A DNA stretch of 64,000 nucleotides, from contig BBFS01000013.1 of NCBI GenBank assembly GCA_001313365.1, positions 1 through 64,000 of the forward strand, written 5' to 3'. Below, in pieces: positions 11,570 to 24,193 of the stretch (its first letter is position 1; each line of letters starts with the position of its first letter). A program made the translations under genes and the position numbers. Under the pieces are notes generated by a model. That model was not told the DNA's origin. It saw only the letters and a program-made list of their open reading frames with translations, and searched no databases. The stretch comes from Paenarthrobacter nitroguajacolicus JCM 14115 (GTDB lineage Bacteria > Actinomycetota > Actinomycetes > Actinomycetales > Micrococcaceae).

Positions 11570-13047
11570 CTAGTCGTTGGCAGGTTCCGCGCTGGGCTTC
11601 TGAGCCCGTTCTTTGTTCCTGTGCGTTCCGTCGTCGGCGGGCATCACCAGGACCGCCACAACAGTAAGTACTGCGCTGACGAGCACAGCCAGGAAGACGG
11701 CAGTGGACGCGTGCACGGTAGTTTGCGGATCGGGACCGCCGCCGGGACTGTTGGCGTAAATTGCGTTCGCAATGGCGCCGAAAACCGCAACACCGATGGA
11801 GCTGCCGATTGAACGCGCAAAGAGGTTAGTGCCCGTGACGACGCCGCGTTCATTCCATTCGACGCTGGTCTGCGCGGCAATAAGGCTAGGCGTCGCGACC
11901 AGCCCCCCCAGTCCGAGCCCGACGACGAAGCAAGCCATTGCCACCAGCAGAATGTTGGGCGTCGGGGCAGTGAGGGCAAGGATGGCCGCGCCGATCACCG
12001 TAATCACGATGCCGATAATGGCCGTGTTTTTGAAGCCGATTCGGAGGTACAACCGGCCGGCTTGCGACGCGCTGATGGGCCAGCCAATGGTCAACGCCGC
12101 CAACGCGAGCCCGGCCAGAAGGGGGGGCGAGGTTTTAAGGGACCCTTCCAGGAACGTCGGGACGTAGGTTGTGATGCCAAGCATGACCGCGCCAACACCG
12201 AACGCGACCATCGCCGTCGTCGCCAGGAGCCTGCGGGAGACAACCCAGGGTGGCAGGACAGGCTCCGCCGCCTTCCTTTCCACCAAAAGAAACACAACAA
12301 ACAGCAATGCCCCTCCGCCAAACACGGCGAAGCTGATCGGGGGGGAATCCCAGGGCCAGGCTTGACCGCCCTGGAGGGCCCCCCGAGGATGAGCAGGCTC
12401 AAAGAAATCGTCAGCAGTCCGGCTCCCGCGTAATCGATGCGGTGCTTGGTTCGCTCGACGTTCTCGTGGAAAGTTCGGAGGAGCATCCAGGCTGCGATCA
12501 GGCACAGCGGGATGTTGATGAGGAAGATCCACCGCCAGATTCCCAATGACGCGAAGACGCCTCCCAGGGTTGGTCCCACTACGGAAGAAACCGCCCACAC
12601 GCTGGCCAGATATCCCTGGACTTTAGCCCGCTCTGCAAGGGTGTAAATGTCACCCGCAATCGTGATTGCAACAGGCTGGACTGCGCCCGCCCCCCCGAGC
12701 CCCTGGAGCACTCGGAAGGCAATGAGCGCAGGCATGCTCCAAGCCAGCCCGCAGAGAATCGAGCCAAGCAGGAAAAGGCCAATGCCACCCAGGATGATTG
12801 GCTTACGGCCCACCACGTCTGAGAGCTTGGCGTAAACAGGGACGGAGACGGCCTGTGCCAGCAGGTAGGCGGAAAAGAGCCAAGGGAACGAGGCGAAGCC
12901 GCCTATGTCCTCCACGATGGACGGCACTGCCGTGGCAACAATGGTGGCATCTATCGCCACCAAGCCCGTTGCGAGCATCAGCGCTATCAGTATGGGCCCG
13001 CGCCGGGAACGGAACCCGACCCCCCCCTCGTCAGTCGCTGTGCTCAT
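11570..13047 (-). CDS. MFS multidrug transporter, DHA2 (EmrB/QacA) family
   Basis: Drug/proton antiporter with about 14 predicted membrane helices. The first helix is ILIALMLATGLVAIDATIVATAVPSIV, containing the DHA2 motif D1-like segment; motif A is YAKLSDVVGRKPI; motif C-like VWAVSSVVGPTLGGVF follows. The tail is charged (DDGTHRNKERAQKPSAEPAND). Residues 5-9 DEGGV carry an in-frame extra Gly from a C-run at 13020; another run near 12350 shifts the middle. Start ATG 13047 overlaps the upstream tetR stop (ATGA), so pump and repressor are co-transcribed and probably co-regulated through the 13.8-kb operators. Confidence 0.9.
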
Positions 13048-13774
13048 TTGCCCTTGCCCCCGCCTGATGTCCAGTTCTGCTGGTGAAGCCGCTCGAATCC
13101 ATCCAGGAGGAGGTCCAGGGCAAATTCGAACTCGAATTGGTCGTCGCAGCCGTTCCCGACCACGGAACCGTCCTCATGCGCTGCCACGGCAGCAATCTTG
13201 AAGAGATGGGGGGGAAAGTTCTCGGCCATCTGCTGGGCCATGGCGGCCCGGGCTTCCGCCGGCACCTGTGCATGCTGGTTCCCAGCCCCCGCAGAGTCAT
13301 CGAAGACCTCCTGGGTAAAACCCCCCCACATTCGGCTTCCCATGGCGTGCATGACGTGGTGCGTGAGATCCACCGAAAAACCGCCCGTCAGGAACATCCC
13401 AGCGAAACCGTCCATATACCCCAGGACTGCGGGGGGGGTTACGTTCGTGCGGGTCTCAATCACAGGGCGGGCCCAGGGATGCCGCAGGAGTACCTGCCTG
13501 GCCGAAAGGACCCGGAGCCGGACAGCGGACTTCCACGGAGCGTCCGGGACAGGCGGGCCGATCTCGCCAACAATGGTGTCCACCATGCCGCCGAGGAGTT
13601 CTTCCTTGTTGGCAACGTGCTTATACAGCGCCATCGGAACAACGCCTAGTTCCTGTGCCAGTCGACGCATGCTGAGCGACTCGATACCCACCTCGTCCGC
13701 GAGAACGACTGCGGCGCTTAGGACGCGGTCACGGTTCAGGGGTATGCGCCGGGCTGCCTCGCTAGCAGGGTCAT
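13044..13774 (-). CDS. TetR-family repressor of the adjacent MFS pump
   Basis: TetR/TetR_C-type regulator, about 240 aa. The restored start is ATG 13774; adding one C near codon 3 gives MTPASEAARRIPLNRDRVLSAAVVLADEVG and the DNA-binding helices SMRRLAQELGVVPMALYKHVANKEELL. A helical C-domain follows (PWARPVIETRTNVTPAVLGYMDG...). It resembles true TetR in N-terminal arrangement. Upstream, two 19-bp inverted repeats are likely its operators, shared with the divergent DUF2306 gene. The inducer is unknown. Confidence 0.87.
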
Positions 13775-13818
13775 ACGACTTCCTTCCGAACTAAGCCAAG
13801 GACGGGTACAGCCTTGAC

Positions 13819-13837
13819 AGGTATACAGCGTACACCT
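13819..13837. promoter_or_regulatory. TetR operator 1, overlapping a sigma-70 promoter
   Basis: AGGTATACAGCGTACACCT, an almost perfect inverted repeat with 8-base arms and a 3-base centre. A TTGACA at 13814-13819 lies 17 bases before TAGTGT (13837-13842) and would be a rightward promoter blocked by repressor here. Confidence 0.75.
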
Positions 13838-13853
13838 AGTGTTTGGATCATAA

Positions 13854-13872
13854 AGGTGTACACCGTACACCT
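13854..13872. promoter_or_regulatory. TetR operator 2
   Basis: AGGTGTACACCGTACACCT, a perfect AGGTGTAC/GTACACCT inverted repeat 35 bases from operator 1. The pair controls the divergent tetR-MFS and DUF2306 promoters, which are bound by the TetR at 13044 (inference from position). Confidence 0.75.
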
Positions 13873-13924
13873 AGCGGTCTCCACCCATCACCTTCCGTTA
13901 TCCATCCAGAACGCAGGCAGAGTC

Positions 13925-14656
13925 ATGACATCCAAAAACACCCCCCCGCAGATCCGGAACCGCCGCACAAAATGGGCGGTGCCAGTGGCCTTGATCGTCC
14001 TCAGCCTCATCCCGGTGATTGCCGGCGCTGCGCGACTCACCGAACTGACGGGCGGCGCAAACGTCACTCCGCAGAACGCCCGGTTCTTCGCTTCACCCAT
14101 CCCGGTGGTAACGCACATCGTCACAGTCACGGTGTACAGCCTTCTGGGAGCCTTTCAGTTCGCACCCACGCTTCGACGTGTTTCCCCCACCTCGACGCGG
14201 CAGGCAATCGTGGCACCAAATGGCCGGACGCATCCTGGTACCGGCGGGCCTGCTCGCTGGCTTGTCCGGCCTATGGATGTCGATGTTCTACGCCCTACCG
14301 GAAGGTGATGGCGAAGCCCTTCTGATTCTTCGGCTGATCTTTGGTTCCGCCATGGTTGCGAGCATCATCATGGGGGGGCTGTTCGCCATCCGACGGCGCG
14401 ACTACGCCACCCACGGCGCGTGGATGACGCGTGCATACGCCATCGCACTGGGCGCGGGAACGCAGGCCTTCGTGTTCCTGTCCTGGATGCTGGTTGCGGG
14501 CCCCACCGACGAGGCAACAAGGGCAGTGCTCATGGGAGCATCCTGGGTCATCAATCTGGCGGTGGCCGAGTACTTCATCCAACGACGACGGCGGTCCACC
14601 GGTCGGTTCCATGAGGAACCTCGGGCGAGCCGCCGTCGTCGTGAATTTAGTAGTAC

Positions 14657-14660
<4 letters not shown>
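13925..14660 (+). CDS. DUF2306-like multi-pass membrane protein
   Basis: About 240 aa with several hydrophobic helices ([101 protein letters not shown]). The [16 protein letters not shown] and [18 protein letters not shown] segments match DUF2306. One frame break near 14190. Divergent from and co-controlled with the tetR-MFS pair, so a role in tolerance to the same compound is possible. Its TAG stop overlaps the convergent purA stop. Confidence 0.78.
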
Positions 14661-16447
<1,787 letters not shown>

Positions 16448-17083
16448 ATGCAAGAACTGGCGACTGAATCACCCGAAGAAATCCTCTGGAACCGCCGCTA
16501 CGAACCGCACATCGCCGAGGTCAACGAGTTGTGCGACTCCATCAAGGAGCAGAAGCCGGGCAGCGAGGTCCTTTACATCGACCCCGCCCACAGCATGGAT
16601 GACTGCCGCATCGTCAGCCTTTTCTCCAATCAGCGCACCAACACCGGCGAAGGTTTCATCAACCCGGGTGACGAGGAAGCCAACACCCGCATGCTCGGCA
16701 TGCAGTGGCAGCTGGGCCTGCGTCCCGCGCTCATGATGCCCTGGAACGCCTACCCGTGGATCGAGCCGTCCGAGGAACCGGGCAAGCTGACTCCGGCCAA
16801 CATCACCGAAGGCCTCAAGCCGCTCCTGCGTCTCCTGCAGCTCCTGCCACGTACGTCCGCCCTGGTGGCACACGGCAACGAGGCACACCGCCTGGCCGAT
16901 CAGCTCATGAAGGCCGCACCGGCCAGCATCGCCCGCCGCGGCTTTAAGACCTTCAAGGTCCGTTCACTGGGTGGCCGTTCCTTCGCCGGCACCCCTGCCC
17001 GCCAGCAGGAATATCTGGACGCCATCCACGGCGCCTACGCCGAGGCAATGGCCCGGACGGGCATTCCCCCCCGCAAGGCCTAG
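16448..17083 (+). CDS. Uracil-DNA glycosylase-like superfamily protein
   Basis: 211 residues with YIDPAHSMDDCRIVSLFSNQRTNTGEGFINPGDEEANTR then MMPWNAYPWIEPSEEPGKLTPANITEGLKPLLRLLQLLP and ALVAHGNEAHRLADQLM. The order (N-terminal D-P, an N-A-Y-P-W core, a late HGNEAH) fits the UDG fold, and similar Micrococcaceae proteins are annotated that way as I recall, but the canonical motifs are divergent. Start ATG 16448. Codon use is native. A pair of hairpins follows. Confidence 0.55.
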   Translation: MQELATESPEEILWNRRYEPHIAEVNELCDSIKEQKPGSEVLYIDPAHSMDDCRIVSLFSNQRTNTGEGFINPGDEEANTRMLGMQWQLGLRPALMMPWNAYPWIEPSEEPGKLTPANITEGLKPLLRLLQLLPRTSALVAHGNEAHRLADQLMKAAPASIARRGFKTFKVRSLGGRSFAGTPARQQEYLDAIHGAYAEAMARTGIPPRKA

Positions 17084-17097
17084 CCGTACCCAACTGA

Positions 17098-17140
17098 GTC
17101 GCATTTGTGCGCGTTTTGAGCGCTCAACGCGCACAAATGA
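17098..17140. repeat. Intergenic palindrome, CAACTnRGTCGCA type, copy 1
   Basis: Arms CATTTGTGCGCGTT / AACGCGCACAAATG around TTGAGCGCTC. Its flanks (CAACTGAGTCG before, TACTTGGG after) match those of the palindrome at 21361, although the arms differ in sequence. Probably a dispersed repeat. Confidence 0.7.
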
Positions 17141-17160
17141 CCTACTTGGGCGAATTAACA

Positions 17161-17206
17161 GCGACGGCGGCCCCCACCTTTTGGTGAGGGCCGCCGTCGT
17201 CGTTGG
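17161..17206 (+). terminator. Rho-independent terminator-like hairpin
   Basis: GCGACGGCGGCCC ... GGGCCGCCGTCGTCG stem around a CCACCTTTTGGTG loop. It lies between the convergent UDG-like and iron-binding-protein genes. The U-tract is weak. Confidence 0.65.
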
Positions 17207-17230
17207 GGTGCTTATGTCGATCTGGAGGCC

Positions 17231-18242
17231 TTAGCCGACCAGCATGCTGCGGAGATCCTTCAGGATCAGCTGGGCGCTGTGGGGCCGAGGCCGAGGAACC
17301 AAACGTCGTCGCTGACTGACTTTGCCTGGCCGGCTTTGACTGCGCCAAGCTTGGGCCAGACTGCGCCTTCAACCACGGAAGTTTCGCCTGTTGCTGCGGG
17401 ATCGCCGTAGCTGCTGTAGAAGATCCAGTCCGCGTCGCCCTGTTCGATGTTCTCGGCCGAAATCTCGGCAGCGAGTTCATCAATGTTCTGGTTCTCGGGA
17501 CGGGCAAGGCCTGCATCCTTCAGGATGACGCCGATCAACGACTTGTTCGCGTACAGGCGGATCTTGCCCGGCAGGAAGCGGACCAGGGAAATCTTGGGAT
17601 CGCCCTTCACGTCTGCCTTGAGGGCATCCGCTTCGGCCTGGTAATCGTTGAGCGCCTTGACGGCCTTGTCTTCTTCGCCCAGGGATTTGCCCACCAGGAG
17701 GAAGTTTTCTTTCCACGGGAAGCCGGGGGGGCGGATGCTGAAGACCGTGGGGGGGCGATGGCGGACAGCTGCTTGTACAGCTTGTCGGCGCGGAGCTGGC
17801 TGCCAGGATGAGGTCCGGCTTGAGCGCTGCGATTGCTTCAAGGTTGAGGTCCTGAATGGTTCCCACGGAAGCCACATCCTTGACCTTGTCGGCCAGGTAA
17901 GTGGGGGACAGGGTTGGCGCCTTCAGTGGTGGCCATGCCCACCGGCGTGATGCCGAGGGTCACGACGTCGTCCAACTCGCCGGTGTCGAGGACCACAACG
18001 CGGGTGGGCTTCTTCTCCAGGGTGGTCTCACCGTTGGCGTGCTTCAGGGTCCGCGGGAAAACGCCGGGGGGCAGCGTCCGTGCCAGCTTGGCCGTTTCCT
18101 GGTCCGCGGTGGTGAACTTGGAACCGCCCGTGGCAACGTCGGCGTTGCCGGCAGCCGAACCTGACCCGCCACTGGTGCCGCAGCCCGCAATGAGGCCAGC
18201 CACCAAGGCGACTCCGGCCACCTTCATAGCGAGCTTACGCAT
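17231..18242 (-). CDS. Iron-siderophore ABC transporter substrate-binding lipoprotein (FecB/FepB-like)
   Basis: Lipoprotein signal MRKLAMKVAGVALVAGLIAGC with lipobox LIAGC at residues 17-21. The mature part has the class III binding-protein pattern: KKPTRVVVLDTGELDDVVTLGI, then IQDLNLEAIAALKPDLIL, and ADWIFYSSYGDP. About 335 aa. Frame breaks at about 17285, 17750, 17805 and 17915. Divergent from the permease genes across an iron box, so the four genes form one iron-regulated importer. Confidence 0.9.
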
Positions 18243-18287
18243 GCGGGAGCCTTACGCGGCTGCACTTCAAAATCGTCATTTTTCACT

Positions 18288-18307
18288 GGGTAAGGCTAAC
18301 CTAATTA
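18288..18307. promoter_or_regulatory. DtxR/IdeR-type iron box
   Basis: GGGTAAGGCTAACCTAATTA matches the actinobacterial iron-box pattern TTAGGTTAGSCTAACCTAA in one full half and part of the other. It sits between the divergent binding-protein (start 18242) and permease (start 18414) genes, so Fe2+-repressor should shut both when iron is plentiful. Confidence 0.8.
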
Positions 18308-18413
18308 AGACACACATTCGTGACGTTGTGACGACGGTCACGGAATGGCCGTCATATTGCTGCCCCTCTTCGAAATGGTCCCCCCCTGCTGTGTCCCCCC
18401 CATCGACGGCGTT

Positions 18414-19468
18414 ATGTCCCAAGTAGCCGCTCCCGCACGTCCGGCTGCAACCGCAGTTGCCAGTTCCGGCGTCGTCAATAAATCCCGCTGGCGGATCCTC
18501 TTTCTCGCCTTCGCGGCAGCAGTTCTTCTGGGCGCGGCGATCCTCAGTCTCGGTGTGGGAGCAAAATTCATTCCTGCGACAACGGTCCTTGAAGCGTTCA
18601 TCAATCCCCCCCAGGACACGGCGGATCATGCGATCATCCTTCAGAATCGGCTGCCGCGTACATTGATGGGCATCGCCGTCGGCATTTCCCTTGGCGTGGC
18701 CGGCGCGCTCATTCAGGCGATCACACGGAATCCGTTGGCCGATCCGGGCATCCTGGGCGTCAACGCCGGAGCTTCGTTTGCCATTGTGATTGCCATCGGC
18801 GTCTTCGGCATCGGATCCCTCAGCGGCTACATTTGGTTCGCGTTTGCCGGGGCAATCCTGACCACCGCAGCGGTCTACCTGATCGGCACCTCCGGCAGGA
18901 ACGTGGTGAATCCCATCAGGCTGACCCTCGCCGGTGTTGCCCTGGGCGCGGTCCTCACGGGTATCGGCTCGGGACTCACCCTCCTGAACCCCAAGGCTTT
19001 CGACCACTTGCGCTCGTGGAGCATCGGCTCCCTGGACACCCGGAGCATGGAGTCGGTCATGACCGTGGCGCCGTTCATGGTGGTGGGATTGATCATCGCC
19101 CTGTTCTGCGTTGGCGGTCTCAACGCCGTGGCACTGGGCGACGACCTCGCCACCTCCCTCGGCGCCAACGTCAACCGCACCCGGATCCTGGGCGTCGTGG
19201 CCATCACCCTCCTCAGCGGGGGGGCAGCGACCGCCGGAGCAGGTGCGATCGGCTTTGTGGGGCTCATGATTCCGCACGTAGCCCGGTGGATCGTTGGCCC
19301 GGACCAGCGCTGGATCCTGGCCACCACCGTGGTGCTCTCCCCCCTATCCTGCTACTGGTGTCGGACGTGGTGGGCAGGGTCGCCGCGCCCGGTGAGCTCC
19401 AGGTGGGTGTTGTAACGGCGTTCATCGGTGCGCCGGTCCTTATCGCGTTGCTCGCCGCCGGAAAGTGA
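18414..19468 (+). CDS. Iron-siderophore ABC transporter permease (FecCD family), subunit 1
   Basis: About 350 aa with 9-10 membrane helices. FecCD features are NRLPRTLMGIAVGISLGVAGALIQAITRNPLADPGILGVNAGAS (coupling and G-rich motifs) and GAGAIGFVGLMIPHVARWIVG. I choose ATG 18414 (MSQVAAPARPAA) over an upstream ATG at 18345, because the extra N-terminus (MAVILLPLFEMVPPCC) is rich in expanded C-runs and unlike the family. One break near 19345; ends PVLIALLAAGK. Confidence 0.9.
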
Positions 19469-19475
19469 GTGGGCT

Positions 19476-20545
19476 ATGACGCGATTGGACCCAAGAAGCC
19501 GCCTGGATTTTGGCCGGCCGACAGCCCTGGTCCGTAACCGTTCGCTGAGCCTCCGGTTCGATGTCCGCAGCATCCTTGTCTGCACCCCTTTGATCCTCGC
19601 GGCCCTTACGGTAGCGATCGTGAGCCTGGCAACCGGCGACTACGACGTCACCGTGCAGCAAGTCCTGCAAGCCTTCACGGGCGACGCCCCCTGGGCTGGC
19701 CCAAACCATCGTCATGGAGTGGCGGCTCCCCCCGCGTTCTTTCGGCACTTGTGTTCGGCGCGGCCTTGGGAATGAGCGGCGGGATCTTCCAATCGATGAC
19801 CCGAAACCCGCTGGGCAGCCCGGACATTATCGGCTTCAATACCGGCGCCTACACTGGTGCGCTTATTGTGATGCTGACTGTTGGAGGCGGTTACCTTGGC
19901 ATCGCAGCGGGCGCCCTCGTTGGCGGTATCCTCACTGCCCTGGCCGTCTATTTGCTGGCTTACCGGCGCGGCTCCCAGGCTTCCGGCTCATCATCGTGGG
20001 CATCGGCATCAGTGCGATGCTGGCCGCCTTGAACCACTGGCTGATCCTGCAGGCCGAGCTTGAGGCCGCCCTGGCTGCAGCTGTCTGGGGGGCGCCGGGT
20101 CCCTCAACGGCATCACCTGGGAGCAAGCGGCGCCTGCCGCCGTCGTGGTTGTTGTGGTTGGCGTGGCCACGCTGGCAGTGGCGCGTCGGATGCAGTTGCT
20201 GGAAATGGGCGACGACGCCGCCCGCGCTTGGGAGTCCGGGCGGAGCCCACCCGTTTGTTGCTGCTGATCCTGGGCGTGGCGCTGACTGCGGCCGTCACCG
20301 CGGTTGCAGGTCCCATCGCGTTCGTGGCCCTGGCCGCGCCCCCCCAACTTGCCCGTCGTCTTACCCGAAGCGCCGGTATCACCCTGGTGCCATCCGCCGT
20401 GATGGGCGCCTTCCTCCTGGTGGCCAGCGACCTCGCGGCCCAGCGCTTGTTCGCCCCGATCCAGCTGCCGGTGGGCGTTGTGACGGTGTGTATCGGCGGT
20501 ATCTACCTCGTCTGGCTGCTGGCCAGGGAAGCAAGGAAATCATGA
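19476..20545 (+). CDS. Iron-siderophore ABC transporter permease (FecCD family), subunit 2
   Basis: Second permease of the heterodimer, about 355 aa. The N-terminus is soluble (MTRLDPRSRLDFGRPTALVRN), then helices begin at RSILVCTPLILAALTVAIVSLA. Motifs are EWRLPRVLSALVFGAALGMSGGIFQSMTRNPLGSPDIIGFNTGAY and GPIAFVALAAPQLARRLTRSAG. Frame breaks at about 19690, 19740, 19975, 20093 and 20225. Seven bases after subunit 1; its stop overlaps the ATPase start (ATGA). Confidence 0.9.
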
Positions 20546-21361
20546 GCCTGACCTCTGTTGCGCCGCAGCTCCATGCCGAAGCACTGACCATCGGTTATGA
20601 GCAACGCATCATTTCCGAAAACCTCAACGTGCGCATCCCCCCCGAGGGGCAGTTCACCGTCATCGTCGGGCCCAACGCCTGCGGCAAATCCACGCTGCTG
20701 CGCGCCCTCGCCCGGATGATCAAACCCCGCAGCGGACAGGTCCTGCTCGACGGGAAATCCGTGACCTCACTGCCCGCGAAGGAACTTGCCCGCCGTCTCG
20801 GGCTCCTGCCGCAATCCTCCATCGCGCCCGACGGCATCACCGTTGCCGACCTCGTAGCCCGCGGCCGCTACCCCCCACCAGAAGCTGCTGCGGCAGTGGT
20901 CTGTCTCCGATGAGACTGCGGTCGTCGAAGCGATGGAGGCCACCGGTGTCGCGTCCTTGTCCGGCCGACTGGTGGATGAACTGTCCGGCGGCCAGCGGCA
21001 GCGTGTGTGGGTTGCCATGGTCCTCGCCCAGCAGACGCCGCTTATGCTCCTGGACGAACCCACCACGTTCCTTGACATCGCCCACCAGATCGAGCTGCTG
21101 GAACTCTTCCGTGAGCTGAACCTGGACAAGGGCCACACCTTGGTTGCCGTGCTGCACGACCTCAACCACGCCAGCCGCTACGCGGACCACATCATCGCCA
21201 TGAAGGACGGCGTGGTGGTGGCCGAAGGCGCTCCCGCGGCCGTGATCACTGAATCCTTGGTGGAAGACGTGTTCGGCATGGCCTGCCGGATCATCGACGA
21301 CCCCCCCGTGACCCACACACCGCTGGTGGTTCCGTTGGGGCGCCCGCGGCTACCCAACTAG
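20542..21361 (+). CDS. Iron-siderophore ABC transporter ATPase (FecE/FepC family)
   Basis: Walker A GPNACGKSTLLRA near residue 43, Q-loop LGLLPQ, signature [15 protein letters not shown], Walker B LMLLDEPTTFLDI, and H-loop HDLNHASRYADH. About 270 aa. The FepC-like C-terminus (VFGMACRIIDDPVTHTPLVVPLGR) supports siderophore import. Frame break near 20873. Last gene of the plus-strand importer operon. Confidence 0.93.
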
Positions 21362-21413
21362 GTCGCAGCAGAGCGCGTTTTGAGCGGTCAAAACGCGCTC
21401 TGCTGCTACTTAC
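21361..21413. repeat. Intergenic palindrome, CAACTnRGTCGCA type, copy 2
   Basis: Perfect arms GCAGCAGAGCGCGTTTTGA / TCAAAACGCGCTCTGCTGC with loop GCGG. Flanked by CAACTAGGTC and TACTTGGG, as is the copy at 17098. Arm sequences differ between copies but both remain complementary. Confidence 0.75.
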
Positions 21414-21424
21414 TTGGGTTAAAA

Positions 21425-21469
21425 ACGACGGCGACCCTCGTCTTTCGGTGAGGGTCGCCGTCGTCGTTT
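21425..21469. terminator. Rho-independent terminator
   Basis: Stem CGACGGCGACCCTC / GAGGGTCGCCGTCG with loop GTCTTTCGGT, A-run on the left and CGTTTG on the right. It separates the convergent iron importer and DUF3151 genes. Confidence 0.78.
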
Positions 21470-21479
21470 GCTTGAGTAC

Positions 21480-21901
21480 CTAACGGGCTTCGAGCGCTGC
21501 CTTGGCCTTGGGGTCCGAGTCGTTCAGGAACTTCTCGATCCGCTCCGGCTCTTCAGCCTCGCCGATTGCAGAAGCGGCGCGACCCAAAGCGTAGAGCGCC
21601 CGAAGGAAGCCCTGGTTGGCTCGTGCTCCCACGGGATGGTCCGACGCCGCGCCAACCGTTGCGGCGCAGGGAATCCAGGCTCGGTGGTAGCCGACACGGG
21701 CGTAGGCGTAGGACTCAATGGTCCGGCCCTCCGCCCAGGCTTCCTCCGCGAGGATGGCCCACAGAAGAGACGACGTGGGGGGGTTCTTCGCCACCAGGTC
21801 CAGCGCTTCGTTGCCGAGTGCCAGATGCTGGTAGATCTCGGTTTCGGCGGGCAGGAGCGTGGGCTCCGGCCCCATCAGGTTCTTCCGGAATTCGTCGGAC
21901 A

Positions 21902-21902
<1 letters not shown>
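21480..21902 (-). CDS. DUF3151 family protein
   Basis: 140 residues, MSDEFRKNLMGPEPTLLPAETEIYQHLA..., a conserved actinobacterial protein of unknown function. Residues about 73-98 (AWIPCAATVGAASDHPVGARAN) look out of frame: the neighbouring frame reads RGLDSLRRNGWRG and PWEHEPNQG, the usual DUF3151 sequence, so two compensating indels are likely. Its ATG overlaps the aldolase stop (TAATG), so the two are co-transcribed. Confidence 0.85.
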
Positions 21903-22924
<1,022 letters not shown>

Positions 22925-23052
22925 GGTGACTCCTATGCTGAATTCGTCTGTGGGTTGGTAACCCTGGAGTAGACCGCTTACGGCTTGCACCCATCCTAGC
23001 GATATCCGCCGGGACGCCGTGTTTCGGGTCACTGGTGGTTCTTAACACTTCC
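22925..23052 (-). promoter_or_regulatory. Upstream region of the aldolase gene
   Basis: 128 bases between the aldolase start and the first large palindrome. It should contain the aldolase promoter; I do not see a confident -35/-10 pair or riboswitch. Confidence 0.3.
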
Positions 23053-23117
23053 GCCGAGTTGGCATTTAACCCCCCCCATGTTGCGGCCGAGCATTGGGTT
23101 TAAATGCCACCTCGGCG
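23053..23117. repeat. Palindromic intergenic repeat, GAGTTGGCA family, copy 1
   Basis: CGCCGAGTTGGCATTTAACC ... GGGTTTAAATGCCACCTCGGCG, a stem of about 20 pairs around a CATG-containing loop, between the DUF559-like and aldolase genes. Related copies at 24122 and 25529 share GAGTTGGCA and AACCCC but differ in the middle of the arm with matching changes on both sides. Confidence 0.78.
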
Positions 23118-24047
23118 CTACTTCCATCCGCGGCTTTGGAGCGCCCGGCGGACTTTATGTACGACGGCGGGTCTCTCACCTTCGAGGTCGTGCTTGGAGA
23201 TCCGGACTTCAAGCCAGCCATAGGCCAGGGAGCGTTCCTGGCGTTCGATGTCCCTGAGGTGTTGTTCGGCGCCGCCATGGTGTTGGCCGTCGTACTGAAG
23301 CGAGACTTTCCACTCGAGGTACGCGGCGTCCGGCCACAGGACTGGCAGGCCGAGGTGATTGCGGACCACGTGGTTCAGTTCAGGTTCCGGCAGGTTCGCG
23401 TCGATCAAAGCCAACCGCATGTGAGTTTCCGGAGCCGAGTCGCGCGACCCGGATAAGTTCCAATGCTGCCCGTGCCGTGCGCACTCCGCGCATCCCAGGG
23501 TGGCGCCCCACGATCTCCCGTAACTCCTCGATGCTGCACAGCGCGTCCTTGGGCTCAGGGAACTCGGCCCCGTGCGAGCACACCAGGGAATCACCGGCCG
23601 CGACCAGGTCCTCCAGCTTCAGCACGGAAGCCAAGTCCAGCCACGTCCGCGCGGGCGAGGTGAGCTTGACGCCGTCGTGCTCAGCGGTCTCCTCCGGCAG
23701 GAAGGTTAGGAGGTGTCCGGCCACGTTGACCCGCCGGGGGGGAAAACTGAATCCCCCGCCGCCGGGCCAGGTGAATCCGCCAATCGCCACTGACATAGCC
23801 GGGCAGCGGGACATTCCACAGCCGGGCAGCACTGAGCATGACAAGCACAGAGGCGTCATCCAGGTCTGTGTAAGCCCGTAGGCTGCCGCCCCCCCGTGGC
23901 ACCGGACAGGACCGGCACCCTCACACCGCGGGATACTGTCACCAAATCCTTGGCAGCAGTGCGCTTACGGGTCACGCCGGCCTTATCCGATGCGCGCAAG
24001 GAAAACGAGCCTGTGGTCAGATGGTCCGGAAGGTTTGTCCTGCGCAT
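23118..24047 (-). CDS. DUF559-type protein with AbiEi-like architecture (predicted PD-(D/E)XK nuclease fold)
   Basis: About 310 aa after restoring breaks near 23445, 23770 and 23890. The N-terminal part (VTRKRTAAKDLVTVSRGVRVPV) looks like a small DNA-binding head; the middle reads VNVAGHLLTFLPEETAEHDGVKLTSPARTWLDLA. The C-terminal LEWKVSLQYDGQHHGGAEQHLRDIERQERSLAYGWLEVRIS carries the E/D-x-K-like core, conserved D and R, and the GW..VRIS ending of DUF559 (VSR-like endonuclease fold). This arrangement is common in Micrococcaceae. Function unproven; no partner toxin gene is adjacent. Confidence 0.65.
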
Positions 24048-24121
24048 TCCTCATTCTGGCTTGCCCACCAGACTCCACGCGGGGGGGTTATCCACAGGTG
24101 CTACCGCCGCCCGCCCCCCCG

Positions 24122-24184
24122 CGAGTTGGCAGATAACCCCCCCATGCTGGGCCCGGACATGGGGGGTTATCTGCCAGTTCGGCG
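24122..24184. repeat. Palindromic intergenic repeat, GAGTTGGCA family, copy 2
   Basis: CGAGTTGGCAGATAACCCCC ... GGGGGTTATCTGCCAGTTCG around CATGCTGGGCCCGGACATG. It sits just beyond the lipase stop and could act as a terminator. The inner arm hexamer (AGATAA/TTATCT) differs from copies 1 and 3 but still pairs. Confidence 0.8.
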
Positions 24185-24193
24185 GGAGGTGAG

